The position numbers were made by a program, and so were the translations under genes. From positions 62,001-126,000 of the forward strand of contig MKTS01000016.1 of assembly GCA_001898335.1 (NCBI GenBank): 64,000 bases of DNA, given 5' to 3'. Below, piece by piece: positions 14,638 to 24,460 of the stretch. The notes under the pieces are model-generated. The model saw nothing but the letters and a program-made list of their open reading frames with translations, was not told where the DNA came from and ran no database searches. Source of the stretch: Mucilaginibacter sp. 44-25. GTDB taxonomy: Bacteria > Bacteroidota > Bacteroidia > Sphingobacteriales > Sphingobacteriaceae. Numbering within the stretch: the first letter of the stretch is position 1; the number at the start of each line of letters is the position of its first letter.

Positions 14638-17112
14638 ATGATAAGATACTTACTAATACTGTTACTCAGCACTGTTGGCATGGCTGCTACCGCGCAGCAG
14701 TATATGCTTACAGGCTACATAACCGGCTCAAAAGGCGAGCGTGTATCTTTTACGTCGGTATATATACGTAACTCTACCTACGGCACAACGGCTAATGAAC
14801 AGGGCCGCTACCAGTTTAAGCTGGAGCCTGGCAACTATAACATTGTTTACCGGTATGTGGGCTACCGCGAAAAAATGGTGCCTGTTACCATTACCAACCA
14901 TGATGAAACCCTGAACGTACAACTGCAAGACGAGATATTTAGCCGGGAGGACACCGCCGCCTACAACCGCAAAACCGACCGCGGCATGGCCATTATGCGC
15001 CAGGTGCTGGCCAACCGCGAACGCCACATGAACGAGTTTAAATCCTACACCTGCCAGGTGTATATAAAGGGGGTACAGCGTTTAACCAAGGCGCCCAAAT
15101 CATTAATGAGCAGCCCGGTTATTAAACAACTGGACCTGGATTCGGCAGGGCGCGGCATCCTCTACCAATCGGAGTCGCTTTCTGAGTTTAACCTGCAACG
15201 GCCCGATAAATTCAAGGAGATCACCATCGCGTCTAAAAACACAGGTGGCAGCCCGGCATTCAGCTACAACAAAGCTTCGGACCTGCAACTGAATATCTAC
15301 CAAAACATATTTTACATAGAGGGTTTGCGCAGCCGCGGCTTCGTATCGCCGGTGGCCGATAACGCCTTTAAATATTATCGCTACCGCCTTACCGGTACTA
15401 CCGTATCTAACAACCGCACCATTCACAAAATTGCCATATTGCCCAAAGCCAAACATTCCTCAACATTCAGGGGCTATTTATACATAGTGGATGGCGACTG
15501 GCGCATCTACAGCGCGGATATGTATCTGACGAGCGAAAACGATAACATCAACCTTATAGATACCCTGTCTATCAGCCAGCAATACATCCCGGTTAAGGAT
15601 AGCGTATGGCTACCTGCGTCTATCCAATACGATTACCAGGGAGCGGTACTGGGCTTTAAATTCGCGGGGTATTACCTGGGCATTTACAACAATTACAAGA
15701 TAGACCAAACTTTCCCCAATGGCTTCTTTAACGGCGAGGTACTTAAAGTTGACACCGCCGCCAATAGTAAGTCGCTGGCTTATTGGAACGAAACGCGCCC
15801 GGTACCACTAACACCACAGGAGTTTCGTGATTATCGTAAAAAGGATAGCATATTTACCCTGCAGCACTCCGATCCTTACCTGGATTCGTTGCAGCGGGCC
15901 AATAACAAATTCAGTCCGTTAAGCTATACCATATTTGGTTACGAGGCTAAAAACAGGAGAACCAAAGAATCGTTCAGCCTGCCGCCTTTGTACCGCAGCG
16001 TGTTTTACAACACGGTTGAAGGCTGGGGGATTGACCTACCGGTTACCTATACCAAAAAGTTTGATAACCTTAAATATTACAGCATTACCCCATCTTTCCA
16101 CTATGGCTTTTCCAGCAAACTGGTGAGCCCCAGTGTACATGCCGAGTACATGTTTGATCCACTCAAGCGCGGCCGCATATTTACCAATTTCGGTGCCGAA
16201 GTAATGGACCTGAACAACGTAGGCACACGGTCGCTTTGGTTTAATACACTTAGTTCGCTGCTTTACGAGAACAACTATGTAAAATATTACCGCAATCAGT
16301 ACGCTAATTTTGGCTATGAGCGCGAACTGGCCAACGGCATATTATGGACTTCGAGCCTCGAATATTCTAAACGCAGGCAGTTATATAACACCTCGTTCCA
16401 GCACATATTTAATTCAAACGCCAAGGAGTACACCTCCAATAACCCGCTTGCGCCTGACGCGCCTGCCGATGACCGCTCGTTCCTTTTTCCGGAGCATAAC
16501 GCCTTAACCTTTAAAACCGCTTTGGAATTTACGTTTGGGCAGCGTTACATCACCCGGCCGGATGGGCGTACCATTATGCCTTCGCGCTACCCAAAGGTGG
16601 TACTTAACTACCGCAAGGGCATTAACAACGTGTTTGGGTCTGATGTAAATTACGATTTTGTATCATTAGATATTAGCCAGGACCATATACAGATGGGTTT
16701 AACCGGTTATTCATCCTTTAAAATATCAGCCGGCGATTTCCTCAATCGCAAAACGCTGTATTTTATGGATTATAACCACTTCTTAGGTAACCAGGGTTTA
16801 ACGTTCGACCCTACCTACATCGGTAGCTTTCACTTTTTACCGTTCTACCAGTTCAGCTCAAACGATGCCTATCTCGAAGCACATTACCAGCATAACTTTG
16901 CCGGGGCATTCTTTAGCCGCATACCGTTCTTACGCAAGCTGAAGATAGAGGAGATCATCGGCGCCAACTACCTTACCGAGAAGAACAACCCTAACTACTC
17001 GGAATTTTATGTGGGTATACAACGCCTGTTCTTCCGGGTTGATTATGGTGTTTCCTTCACGGGAGATAAAAAGTACATACAGGGGTTCAGGATATTTTAC
17101 GGGATCCGTTAA
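14638..17112 (+). CDS. DUF5686 family outer-membrane protein with carboxypeptidase-regulatory-like domain
   Basis: An 824-residue protein. The frame is open further upstream, but ATG 14638 gives a clear signal peptide (MIRYLLILLLSTVGMAATAQ). A beta-sandwich CarboxypepD_reg-like domain spans about residues 22-110 (GYITGSKGERVSFTSVYIRN). The large C-terminal DUF5686 region is rich in alternating aromatic residues and ends in a beta-strand (YIQGFRIFYGIR), as expected of an outer-membrane barrel. Substrate is unknown; relatives resemble TonB-linked receptors without a plug. It is divergent from kbl. Confidence 0.85.
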   Translation: MIRYLLILLLSTVGMAATAQQYMLTGYITGSKGERVSFTSVYIRNSTYGTTANEQGRYQFKLEPGNYNIVYRYVGYREKMVPVTITNHDETLNVQLQDEIFSREDTAAYNRKTDRGMAIMRQVLANRERHMNEFKSYTCQVYIKGVQRLTKAPKSLMSSPVIKQLDLDSAGRGILYQSESLSEFNLQRPDKFKEITIASKNTGGSPAFSYNKASDLQLNIYQNIFYIEGLRSRGFVSPVADNAFKYYRYRLTGTTVSNNRTIHKIAILPKAKHSSTFRGYLYIVDGDWRIYSADMYLTSENDNINLIDTLSISQQYIPVKDSVWLPASIQYDYQGAVLGFKFAGYYLGIYNNYKIDQTFPNGFFNGEVLKVDTAANSKSLAYWNETRPVPLTPQEFRDYRKKDSIFTLQHSDPYLDSLQRANNKFSPLSYTIFGYEAKNRRTKESFSLPPLYRSVFYNTVEGWGIDLPVTYTKKFDNLKYYSITPSFHYGFSSKLVSPSVHAEYMFDPLKRGRIFTNFGAEVMDLNNVGTRSLWFNTLSSLLYENNYVKYYRNQYANFGYERELANGILWTSSLEYSKRRQLYNTSFQHIFNSNAKEYTSNNPLAPDAPADDRSFLFPEHNALTFKTALEFTFGQRYITRPDGRTIMPSRYPKVVLNYRKGINNVFGSDVNYDFVSLDISQDHIQMGLTGYSSFKISAGDFLNRKTLYFMDYNHFLGNQGLTFDPTYIGSFHFLPFYQFSSNDAYLEAHYQHNFAGAFFSRIPFLRKLKIEEIIGANYLTEKNNPNYSEFYVGIQRLFFRVDYGVSFTGDKKYIQGFRIFYGIR

Positions 17113-17177
17113 AGGTTAAAGGTGAAGGGTAAAAGGATCAAAATAATACAGAAACCTTTTGCCTTTTACCTTTCACC
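17113..17177. repeat. Imperfect palindrome of degenerate tandem words (AAAGGTGAAAGG type)
   Basis: Arms 17113-17136 and 17155-17177 match at about 19 of 23 positions. Each arm is built from two or three degenerate copies of a word like AAAGGTGA/AAAGGTAA. It starts directly after the TAA of the DUF5686 gene. It could double as a terminator, but there is no clean T-run. Confidence 0.7.
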
Positions 17178-17186
17178 AAAAAACCT

Positions 17187-17194
17187 TAATTTTG
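17187..17194 (+). promoter_or_regulatory. Bacteroidota -7 promoter element for trhO
   Basis: TAATTTTG matches TAnnTTTG exactly and lies 40 bases upstream of the trhO ATG. The palindrome at 17113-17177 occupies the place of the -33 region. Confidence 0.4.
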
Positions 17195-17234
17195 CGCCTC
17201 ATTTAACACTGTTTGCAGCAGTATCAATGATCTT

Positions 17235-18194
17235 ATGGCAAAGTATAACACCCTACTGTACTATTGTTATTCAACAATAGAGAACGGCGAGCAATTTGCA
17301 GCCGACCATTTAAATTTTTGTAAAGAACTGGGGCTAACCGGTCGCATCATTGTTGCCGATGAAGGTTTGAACGGCACGGTATCCGGCACACCCGAAGCCT
17401 GCCAGGCCTATATGGACGCTGTACTGGCCGATGAGCGTTTCGCTAAGACCGATTTTAAGGTGGATGAGGTGGACGAACCTTCGTTTGTAAAAATGCACGT
17501 TCGCTATAAATCGGAGATTGTACACTCCGGCCTGCGCGACCCGAATATCATCAATCCCAATGAACGTACCGGCGTACACCTGGAGCCTAAAGAGTTTATG
17601 GAGATGAAAGACCGCGACGATGTGGTGGTGCTGGACGTACGCTCCAACTACGAGCATTCTCTGGGTAAATTTAAGAACGCCGTAACGCTGGATATTGAGA
17701 ACTTCCGTGATTTCCCGGCCATGATCAACGAACTGGCTAAGTATAAAGATAAAAAGATACTCACCTACTGCACCGGCGGTATCAAGTGCGAAAAGGCTTC
17801 CGCTTTGTTATTGCACGAGGGTTTTGAAAATGTTTACCAGTTGCATGGCGGTATCATCAAATATGGCAAGGAAGCAGGCGGGAAAGATTTTGAGGGTAAA
17901 TGTTACGTGTTTGATAACCGCCTGTCGGTTGATGTGAACAGCGTAAACCCCGTGGTAATATCCACTTGTCGCAACTGCGGTAAAACCACGCCGAAAATGA
18001 TCAATTGCGCCAACCCCGAGTGCAACGAGCACTTTACCCAGTGCGATGAGTGCGGCGAAGCGATGGACGGCTGCTGCAGCGATGCCTGCAAGGCGCACCC
18101 GCGTAAACGTGTATACGACGGCACCGGCTACTACGTAAAAGTGCCGCAACCGGTTAACGTAACCAAAAAGAGCAAGGCCCAACTTGCCGACTAA
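17235..18194 (+). CDS. trhO: tRNA uridine-34 hydroxylase, rhodanese fold
   Basis: Predicted oxygen-dependent tRNA U34 hydroxylase (YceA/TrhO), which makes the 5-hydroxyuridine precursor of cmo5U/mo5U in the wobble position. It has 319 residues. The N-terminal acylphosphatase-like domain spans about 1-95. The rhodanese domain spans about 120-220, with the active-site loop LTYCTGGIKCEKASALL (Cys near 178). The C-terminal zinc-finger-like part has paired cysteines (CRNCGKTTPKMINCANPEC, then CDECGEAMDGCC). The CTGGIRCEK-type loop is diagnostic of the family. Confidence 0.93.
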   Translation: MAKYNTLLYYCYSTIENGEQFAADHLNFCKELGLTGRIIVADEGLNGTVSGTPEACQAYMDAVLADERFAKTDFKVDEVDEPSFVKMHVRYKSEIVHSGLRDPNIINPNERTGVHLEPKEFMEMKDRDDVVVLDVRSNYEHSLGKFKNAVTLDIENFRDFPAMINELAKYKDKKILTYCTGGIKCEKASALLLHEGFENVYQLHGGIIKYGKEAGGKDFEGKCYVFDNRLSVDVNSVNPVVISTCRNCGKTTPKMINCANPECNEHFTQCDECGEAMDGCCSDACKAHPRKRVYDGTGYYVKVPQPVNVTKKSKAQLAD

Positions 18195-18210
18195 ATATTT
18201 TTTACACAAA

Positions 18211-18248
18211 AGCAGGGCTGCCGCTAAAACGGCGGCCCTGCTTTTTTT
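18211..18248 (+). terminator. Strong intrinsic terminator after trhO
   Basis: AGCAGGGCTGCCG (18211-18223) pairs with CGGCGGCCCTGCT (18230-18242) with one G-T pair, followed by seven T. Confidence 0.9.
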
Positions 18249-18263
18249 ATAGGCTTTAAAACT

Positions 18264-18271
18264 TACTTTTG
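18264..18271 (+). promoter_or_regulatory. Bacteroidota -7 promoter element for the PUL regulator
   Basis: TACTTTTG matches TAnnTTTG exactly and lies 22 bases upstream of the start codon at 18294, directly after the trhO terminator. No good -33 TTG was found. Confidence 0.45.
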
Positions 18272-18293
18272 TTACGTAAACCCACAGGTACTT

Positions 18294-21176
18294 ATGCTTA
18301 AACGCGTTTGGTTTTCTTGCGCCATTTTGCTGGTAAACTTATTAGCCGTTGCCGCCGATATTAAAAGCGTGGGGGTACCGTATGTACAAAATTACACCAA
18401 GTTCCAGTATCAATCGGGCAACCAGAACTGGTCTATCACCCGCGACGAGCATGGCGTAATGTATTTTGGGAACGAGGGGCTGCTATCGTTTGACGGGCGC
18501 TACTGGCAGCTTAACCGTATGCCTAACGGCCTCATTGTACGCGCCGTGGCTGCCGACGGCAAGGGCCGCATATACGCGGGGGGCTTTGGTGAATTTGGCT
18601 ACTGGCAGGCCAATGAACGCGGCTTTCTTAAATACCATAGCTTAACGCCGCTTATCCCTAAAAACGCCAGGCCGCTTAAAGAGGAGATCTGGAAAATATA
18701 TATCGATCATGACCAGGTGCTGTTCCAGGCGTTTGGGGCCATTTACCGCTATGCCAATGGCAACATTAGCGTCGTCAAGCCGCAAAAGCCTTTCCTTTTC
18801 CTGTTCAGGACCGGTAAAAGATATTTTGCCGAAGAAATTGGCTCGGGCTTGTTCGAACTAAAAAACAACCGCCTCAGCTACATCAACGGCAGCGACAAGT
18901 TAGGCAGCAGGGTACTCACGATACTCCCATACAGCAATAATAAACTGCTGATAGGCACCGCACAGAACGGCCTGTTCATTTACGACGGGCAAACCATTAC
19001 CCCATGGCAAAACCAAGCAAATGATTTTTTAAAGAATTACCAGCTCAACAACGGCGTGGTGGTTGCCGGTAAGTATTACGCCTTTGGTACTATCCTTAAC
19101 GGCATCGTGGTGATCAACGGCGCAGGCAATGTGGTGCAGCACGTAAACAAGGCCAGCGGGCTACAGAACAATACGGTGTTAAGTCTTTACACCGATAGTG
19201 AACAGAATCTTTGGGCGGGCCTTGATAACGGTATCGACCGTATTGAGCTGAACTCACCACTCAATTTTTATTTCGACAAAACGGGGCGCTTCGGTACCGT
19301 TTATTCCAGTATCATCTTTGGCAACAAAATATACCTGGGTACCAACCAGGGCCTTTTTTACAGCGACTGGAAGCCAGGCATCGCCAGCAACCTGATGCAG
19401 CCTTTTGATTTTAAGCTCATCCCCGGCTCGCAGGGCCAGGTTTGGGAACTATCTATGCATGACGGGCGCCTGCTGTGCAGCCATAACGATGGCACTTTCC
19501 AGGTGAACGGGAACACCATTACCAAAATATCATCACTTGCCGGTGGGTGGACCATTAAAAAACTAAACGACAGCCTGCTGATACAGGGCTGCTACACCGG
19601 CCTCATTATTTACCGTAAGGATGCCGCCGGCAATTGGGTGCTGAACAATAAAGTGGAAGGGTTTATTGAACCTTCGCGCCTGCTGGAGCAGGACAGTAAA
19701 GGCCATATATGGGTGAGCCACGCCTACAAAGGTATTTATAAGGTAACCCTCTCTGCCGACAGGAAACGCGCCGTTGCACAAAAGTATTACGATAAGCGCT
19801 CGGGCCTGCCCGATAGTTATAACATCGGCGTATTTAACCTCGACGACCGCATTGTTTTTTCGTCAGACTCGGGCTTTTACGTGTATGATGATATTACCGA
19901 CCACTTTTACAAATACCAGCAGCTGAATAAAAAACTGCATACGTTTTCATCATCCAATAAGATCATTGCGGCAATAGGGCATAAATACTGGTTCATTAAC
20001 CACGGCCGGGTAGCCTTGGCCAACCTGTCGGTGCCGGGCAAACTGAGTATCGACTCTAACCGCTTTAGCATGCTCAACGGCCAAATGGTGCAGAACTATG
20101 AGAACATCAGCCTCATCAACAACCGTATCTACCTCATCAGTATTGATGACGGCTTTGTGATACTGGACGACAGGGATGCCGTTGGCGACAATAAACAAGC
20201 CTTACCTGCTGTGTTAGTGCGCAAGGTAGAGAACATTACCAACAACACCGCCACCATCAGCGAAATGGGCGCCAACGCCGATATTACCTTGCCTTACAGC
20301 GAAAACAATATTCGTATATCATTCTCGCTGCCTTACTACAAGCAGGCCAAAATACGCTACCAATATTACCTTGAGGGCTACTCCAGGCATTGGAGCGAGT
20401 GGAGCCCGCAAACCCAGAAAGAGTTTACCAATCTTGGTGCAGGCAGCTACCAGTTTAAGGTACGCGCCAAAATTAACGACCAGAATATCTCGGGCATTAC
20501 CACTTTTAACTTTGAGATAGCAGCCCCTTGGTACGCAGGCAAGGTGGCTATAGTTTGCTATATTATTCTGGCCATAGCGCTGTATTATATCGTCAGGTAT
20601 TATTATCGCCGTAAGTTGTTGCGCCACCAGCAGGAAATACAGGCCCGCATGAAGAAGGAGCAGGAAGAAATACTGCGCCAGAAAGCTGCCGCCAGTGAAC
20701 AGCATATCATCACCATTAAGAACGAGCAGTTACAGGCGGACCTGGCCAGCAAGAGCCGCGAACTGGCCAACTCGGCCATGAACATCGTATACAAGAATGA
20801 ACTGCTGCAAAAGATAAGCGACGAAATCAACAACTTTAAAGACAGTAACGGCAAAAAGCTTTCGGAAGATCAGCTTAAAAAGATCCGCAAGACGATTGAT
20901 GAAGGCATGACCGACGACCGCGACTGGAACGTTTTCGAGAACAGTTTTAACGAGGCGCACGAGAACTTCTTCAAAAAACTTAAACACCAGCACCCCGACC
21001 TGGTACCCAATGACCTGAAGCTTTGCGCATACCTGCGCATGAACATGAGCAGTAAAGAGATGGCATCACTACTCAACATTTCTTTACGCGGCGTAGAGAT
21101 ACGCCGTTACAGGCTGCGTAAGAAGCTAAATTTACCGCATGACAAGAACCTTACCGAGTTTTTATTAGAGCTTTAA
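18294..21176 (+). CDS. Membrane-anchored sensor-regulator: beta-propeller, Y_Y_Y domain, HTH
   Basis: A 960-residue regulator combining a periplasmic sensor and a cytoplasmic DNA-binding domain without a kinase. The order is: signal peptide (1-21), Reg_prop-type propeller (about 30-640), Y_Y_Y immunoglobulin-like domain (about 663-742, with KIRYQYYLEGY), one membrane segment (about 745-768), a coiled coil (about 775-830), and a LuxR-like HTH (about 904-950, LRMNMSSKEMASLLNISLRG). No HisKA, HATPase or receiver motifs are present. It lies directly upstream of susC/susD, so it very likely senses the glycan product and activates them. Similar HTH-bearing propeller proteins are known in Bacteroidota, but this subtype is less studied than hybrid two-component systems. 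Confidence 0.85.
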   Translation: MLKRVWFSCAILLVNLLAVAADIKSVGVPYVQNYTKFQYQSGNQNWSITRDEHGVMYFGNEGLLSFDGRYWQLNRMPNGLIVRAVAADGKGRIYAGGFGEFGYWQANERGFLKYHSLTPLIPKNARPLKEEIWKIYIDHDQVLFQAFGAIYRYANGNISVVKPQKPFLFLFRTGKRYFAEEIGSGLFELKNNRLSYINGSDKLGSRVLTILPYSNNKLLIGTAQNGLFIYDGQTITPWQNQANDFLKNYQLNNGVVVAGKYYAFGTILNGIVVINGAGNVVQHVNKASGLQNNTVLSLYTDSEQNLWAGLDNGIDRIELNSPLNFYFDKTGRFGTVYSSIIFGNKIYLGTNQGLFYSDWKPGIASNLMQPFDFKLIPGSQGQVWELSMHDGRLLCSHNDGTFQVNGNTITKISSLAGGWTIKKLNDSLLIQGCYTGLIIYRKDAAGNWVLNNKVEGFIEPSRLLEQDSKGHIWVSHAYKGIYKVTLSADRKRAVAQKYYDKRSGLPDSYNIGVFNLDDRIVFSSDSGFYVYDDITDHFYKYQQLNKKLHTFSSSNKIIAAIGHKYWFINHGRVALANLSVPGKLSIDSNRFSMLNGQMVQNYENISLINNRIYLISIDDGFVILDDRDAVGDNKQALPAVLVRKVENITNNTATISEMGANADITLPYSENNIRISFSLPYYKQAKIRYQYYLEGYSRHWSEWSPQTQKEFTNLGAGSYQFKVRAKINDQNISGITTFNFEIAAPWYAGKVAIVCYIILAIALYYIVRYYYRRKLLRHQQEIQARMKKEQEEILRQKAAASEQHIITIKNEQLQADLASKSRELANSAMNIVYKNELLQKISDEINNFKDSNGKKLSEDQLKKIRKTIDEGMTDDRDWNVFENSFNEAHENFFKKLKHQHPDLVPNDLKLCAYLRMNMSSKEMASLLNISLRGVEIRRYRLRKKLNLPHDKNLTEFLLEL

Positions 21177-21179
21177 CAC

Positions 21180-21335
21180 TACATCATTACCTCTCACAGG
21201 TCATTATTCCCATACATCATATTTAAAAAGTTATGTAGTATGTATTTTTTACACTAAGTAAATTTAACTTATTAAATATCAGATATTTATATTTTTACTC
21301 ATATTTTTTTGAGAAAGCGTTAAAAACATGATGTA
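21180..21335. promoter_or_regulatory. susC upstream region with three TACATCAT words
   Basis: The 261-base gap before susC is AT-rich. TACATCAT occurs at 21180-21187 and 21213-21220, and inverted (ATGATGTA) at 21328-21335. They are candidate binding sites for the HTH regulator at 18294. I found no exact TAnnTTTG in the gap; the nearest is the off-by-one TATTATTTG near 21350. Confidence 0.3.
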
Positions 21336-21437
21336 TTAATGTAGAGTTATATTATTTGTACACTAAAAAGTATCTGTGCAATTTCGAACCCTGTACAAAA
21401 CCAATCAACCCAAGTATTATAAACTTATTTATCCACT

Positions 21438-24400
21438 ATGAAGAGAATTTATACAATCTCGGGGTTACTCCTATTGTTTACTTTTTTCTCAACTGCGCTA
21501 TTTGCACAAAACGTTACTGTAAAGGGTAAGGTTACTGATGCTAAAACCGGCGAAACGCTCATAGGCGTTACAGTTGGCATTAAAGGTACCACTAACGGAG
21601 CCCAGACCGATGCCAATGGCAATTATTCATTAAGCGTAGCATCAAATGCTACCATAACTGTATCTTATATTGGTTATACCAGCGTTGATGTTCCTGTAAA
21701 CGGCCGTACAACGATAGATGTTAAACTACAAAGCGCCACTAATGAGTTACAAGGCGTAGTAGTAATAGGTTACGGTACCCAGCGCAAGGTAGATGTTACC
21801 GGCTCGATAGCTACTGTTAAAGGCGCCGATGTAGCCAAGCAAGCCTCCCCTAACGCCATAAGCGGTTTACAGGGTAAGGTTGCAGGCGTACAAATTGTAA
21901 ACGCCGGCGCGCCGGGCTCAACACCGGATATTACCATTCGTGGTTTAGGTACTATTTATGGTAACACCAAGCCCCTGTTTGTGGTTGATGGTGTTTGGTA
22001 TGATAACATCGACTTCCTGAATCCGCAGGACATCGAAAGCTTCAGCGTATTAAAAGACGCTTCAAGTACCGCTATTTACGGTATACGTGCGGCCAACGGT
22101 GTAGTTTTGATCAGCACCAAGCGCGGCGCTAAAGGCAAACCGGTTATCAACTACAACGTTTTGTAGGTATACAATCGGTTACCAACCAGGTAAAAATGGC
22201 TAACGGTACACAGTATGCTACCGCGGTGAATGAGCTGTCGGTTCTTAACGGCGGCCAGCCTCTTTTAGCCAACCCATCAAGCTATGGCACAGGCACCAAC
22301 TGGTATAAAGAGGAACTGCGCAAAGCCTTTATGCAAAGCCACCAGGCATCAGTAAGCGGTGGTACCGATGCGTACACCTACAATTACTCTTTTGGTTACC
22401 TTAACCAGGATGGTATTGTAAAAAGCAATAATTACGAGCGTTTCACCCTGCACTTATCAAACGATTTTAAAGTTGGCAAAGCCCTTAAACTGGGTTATAC
22501 CGCCAGCGGCATATCTGACAGGTCAAAAGATGTGAGTGACGATATTTTCCACCAGTTATACGCGGCCGCACCTATCATCCCGGTTAAAAACCCCGATGGC
22601 AGCTATGGAGACCCTAACCCACTCGGGCTTGGTGATGGTAACAACTTTAACCCGCAGGCTACTATCGACTTTTTTAATCAGCGTACCAAAAACCAGCGCT
22701 TTACCTACAGCGCGTATGGCGAGGTTAGCTTCCTAAAACACTTTAAGTTTAAAACCAGCTTTGGTGGTGATGTTAGCCAGCGCGAAGTGAGGGCCTTTAC
22801 CCCTATTTACCAGGCTACCTTCAAACAATTCAGCCAGAAAACCAACCTGAACGTTGACCATACCGAAGTACGCAACTGGATATGGGAAAACACCCTTACC
22901 TATGATGTACAGGTTAAAGACCACAGGCTTACTGCCCTGTTAGGTTACAGTGCATTGCAAAACAAAACCCGCCAGCTTAACGCGCAAAGGGATAACGTGC
23001 CTTACACTGCCAGCGGCAACCTGTACAACTCTTTCCCGGCAGATTCTGTAGCTACTTACCTGGCTACTCCGGGCAGCCAGATCTATACCCGTGCGCTGTC
23101 ACAGTTCGCACGTGTGAACTACGCTTTCAAAGACAAATACCTGCTGAATGCTTCTATCCGTCGTGATGGTGCTTCTCAGTTCTTCGGCGATCACACTTAT
23201 GGTTATTTCCCATCAGTAGGTGCCGGCTGGGTGGTTACCAATGAGGATTTCATGAAAGACCAAAAAGTATTCAGCAACTTAAAGCTTCGCGGCAGCTGGG
23301 GTAAAGTAGGTAACTCGGTAGTGCCTATCAACCCATCAGTACAGGTTATCGCTTCAGACCCATACCTGACCGCTATTTTCGGTAACCCGCCGGCGGTTTA
23401 TCCGGGTGCGAGCATTAACACTGTAGTACCACCTTCTATTGTTTGGGAAAAAACCGTTTCGTCTGACTTTGGTTTTGAGGCAGGCTTCCTGGATAACAAG
23501 CTAAGCATAGAGGCCGATTACTACAACCGCGAAACACAGGACGCGATCTTCGCTATCCCGGTGGCCGGTTCTTTAGGTACGGTTAACAGCTCTATTATTG
23601 GCAACCAGGCCAATATCCGCAACCGCGGTTTCGAGTTCCTGGCTACCTGGAGAGATAAAGGTTCTGAGGATTTCTCCTATAGCATCAGCGCTAACCTTGG
23701 TATCAACAACAACAAAGTATTAAACGTTCTTACCGGTAACAACCCTATATACCAGGGTGGCGATGGTATTGCCAACGGTTCACTGGCTACCCGTACGGTA
23801 CAGGGCCAGCCTATCGGCCAGTTCTATGGCTATAAAGTGATCGGTATATTCCAAACCGCCGCTGATGTGGCCAAAGGCAAACAACCTAACGCGGCTCCGG
23901 GCGACTTTATTTACCAGGATACCAACGGCGATGGTAAAATTGATGGTAGCGACAGGGTAGCCTTAGGTAGCCCGCTGCCTAAATACAACTTTGGCTTAAA
24001 CACCTCGTTCAATTACAAACGCTTTGACCTGGCTTTAGATTTCCAGGGAGTGGCCTCTGTAAGTGTGTACAACGCTAACATCGCTTACCGCTTTGGTAAC
24101 GAGAACTTCACTGCCGATTTTTACAATAACCGCTGGAATGGCCCTGGTACATCAAACACCTACCCATCAGTTAACGTAGGTAAAACAGACAATGCCAAAC
24201 CAAACTCTTTCTACGTAGAGAGCGGTTCTTATGTAAGGTTACGTAACGCGCAGTTAGGCTATACCTTCCCGGGCACAGCGCTTACCAAATTAGGGGTATC
24301 TAAAATACGCCTTTACCTTAACGCGCAAAATGCCGTTAACATTTTTGGCTACAAAGGCTTCTCGCCTGAAATTGGCGGCGGCGTAGGCAGCCGCGGTATA

Positions 24401-24460
24401 GATGCTAATGTATACCCGCTATACGCTATTTACAACTTTGGTGTTAACGTTACTTTTTAA
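21438..24460 (+). CDS. SusC/RagA TonB-dependent outer-membrane transporter, interrupted by a one-base frameshift
   Basis: Imports oligosaccharides across the outer membrane with SusD as a lid. Two frames, 21438-22166 and one reading through ATG 22196 to 24460, join into one protein of about 1007 residues if a single T is restored in TTTT at 22159-22162 (joined reading INYNVFVGIQSVT). Domains: signal peptide (1-23), CarboxypepD_reg-like (about 25-105), plug (about 110-230, with VVVIGYGTQRKVDVTGSI and GLQGKVAGVQI), and barrel to a terminal VNVTF. As given, the first frame stops right after the plug and could not form a barrel. A sequencing error in a homopolymer, true decay and phase variation cannot be told apart here. 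Confidence 0.9.

Noticed and set aside
22159..22162. Programmed ribosomal frameshift in susC
   Set aside because: The sequence around the T-run is not a classical -1 slippery heptamer, and no stimulatory structure is evident. A one-base indel is simpler.
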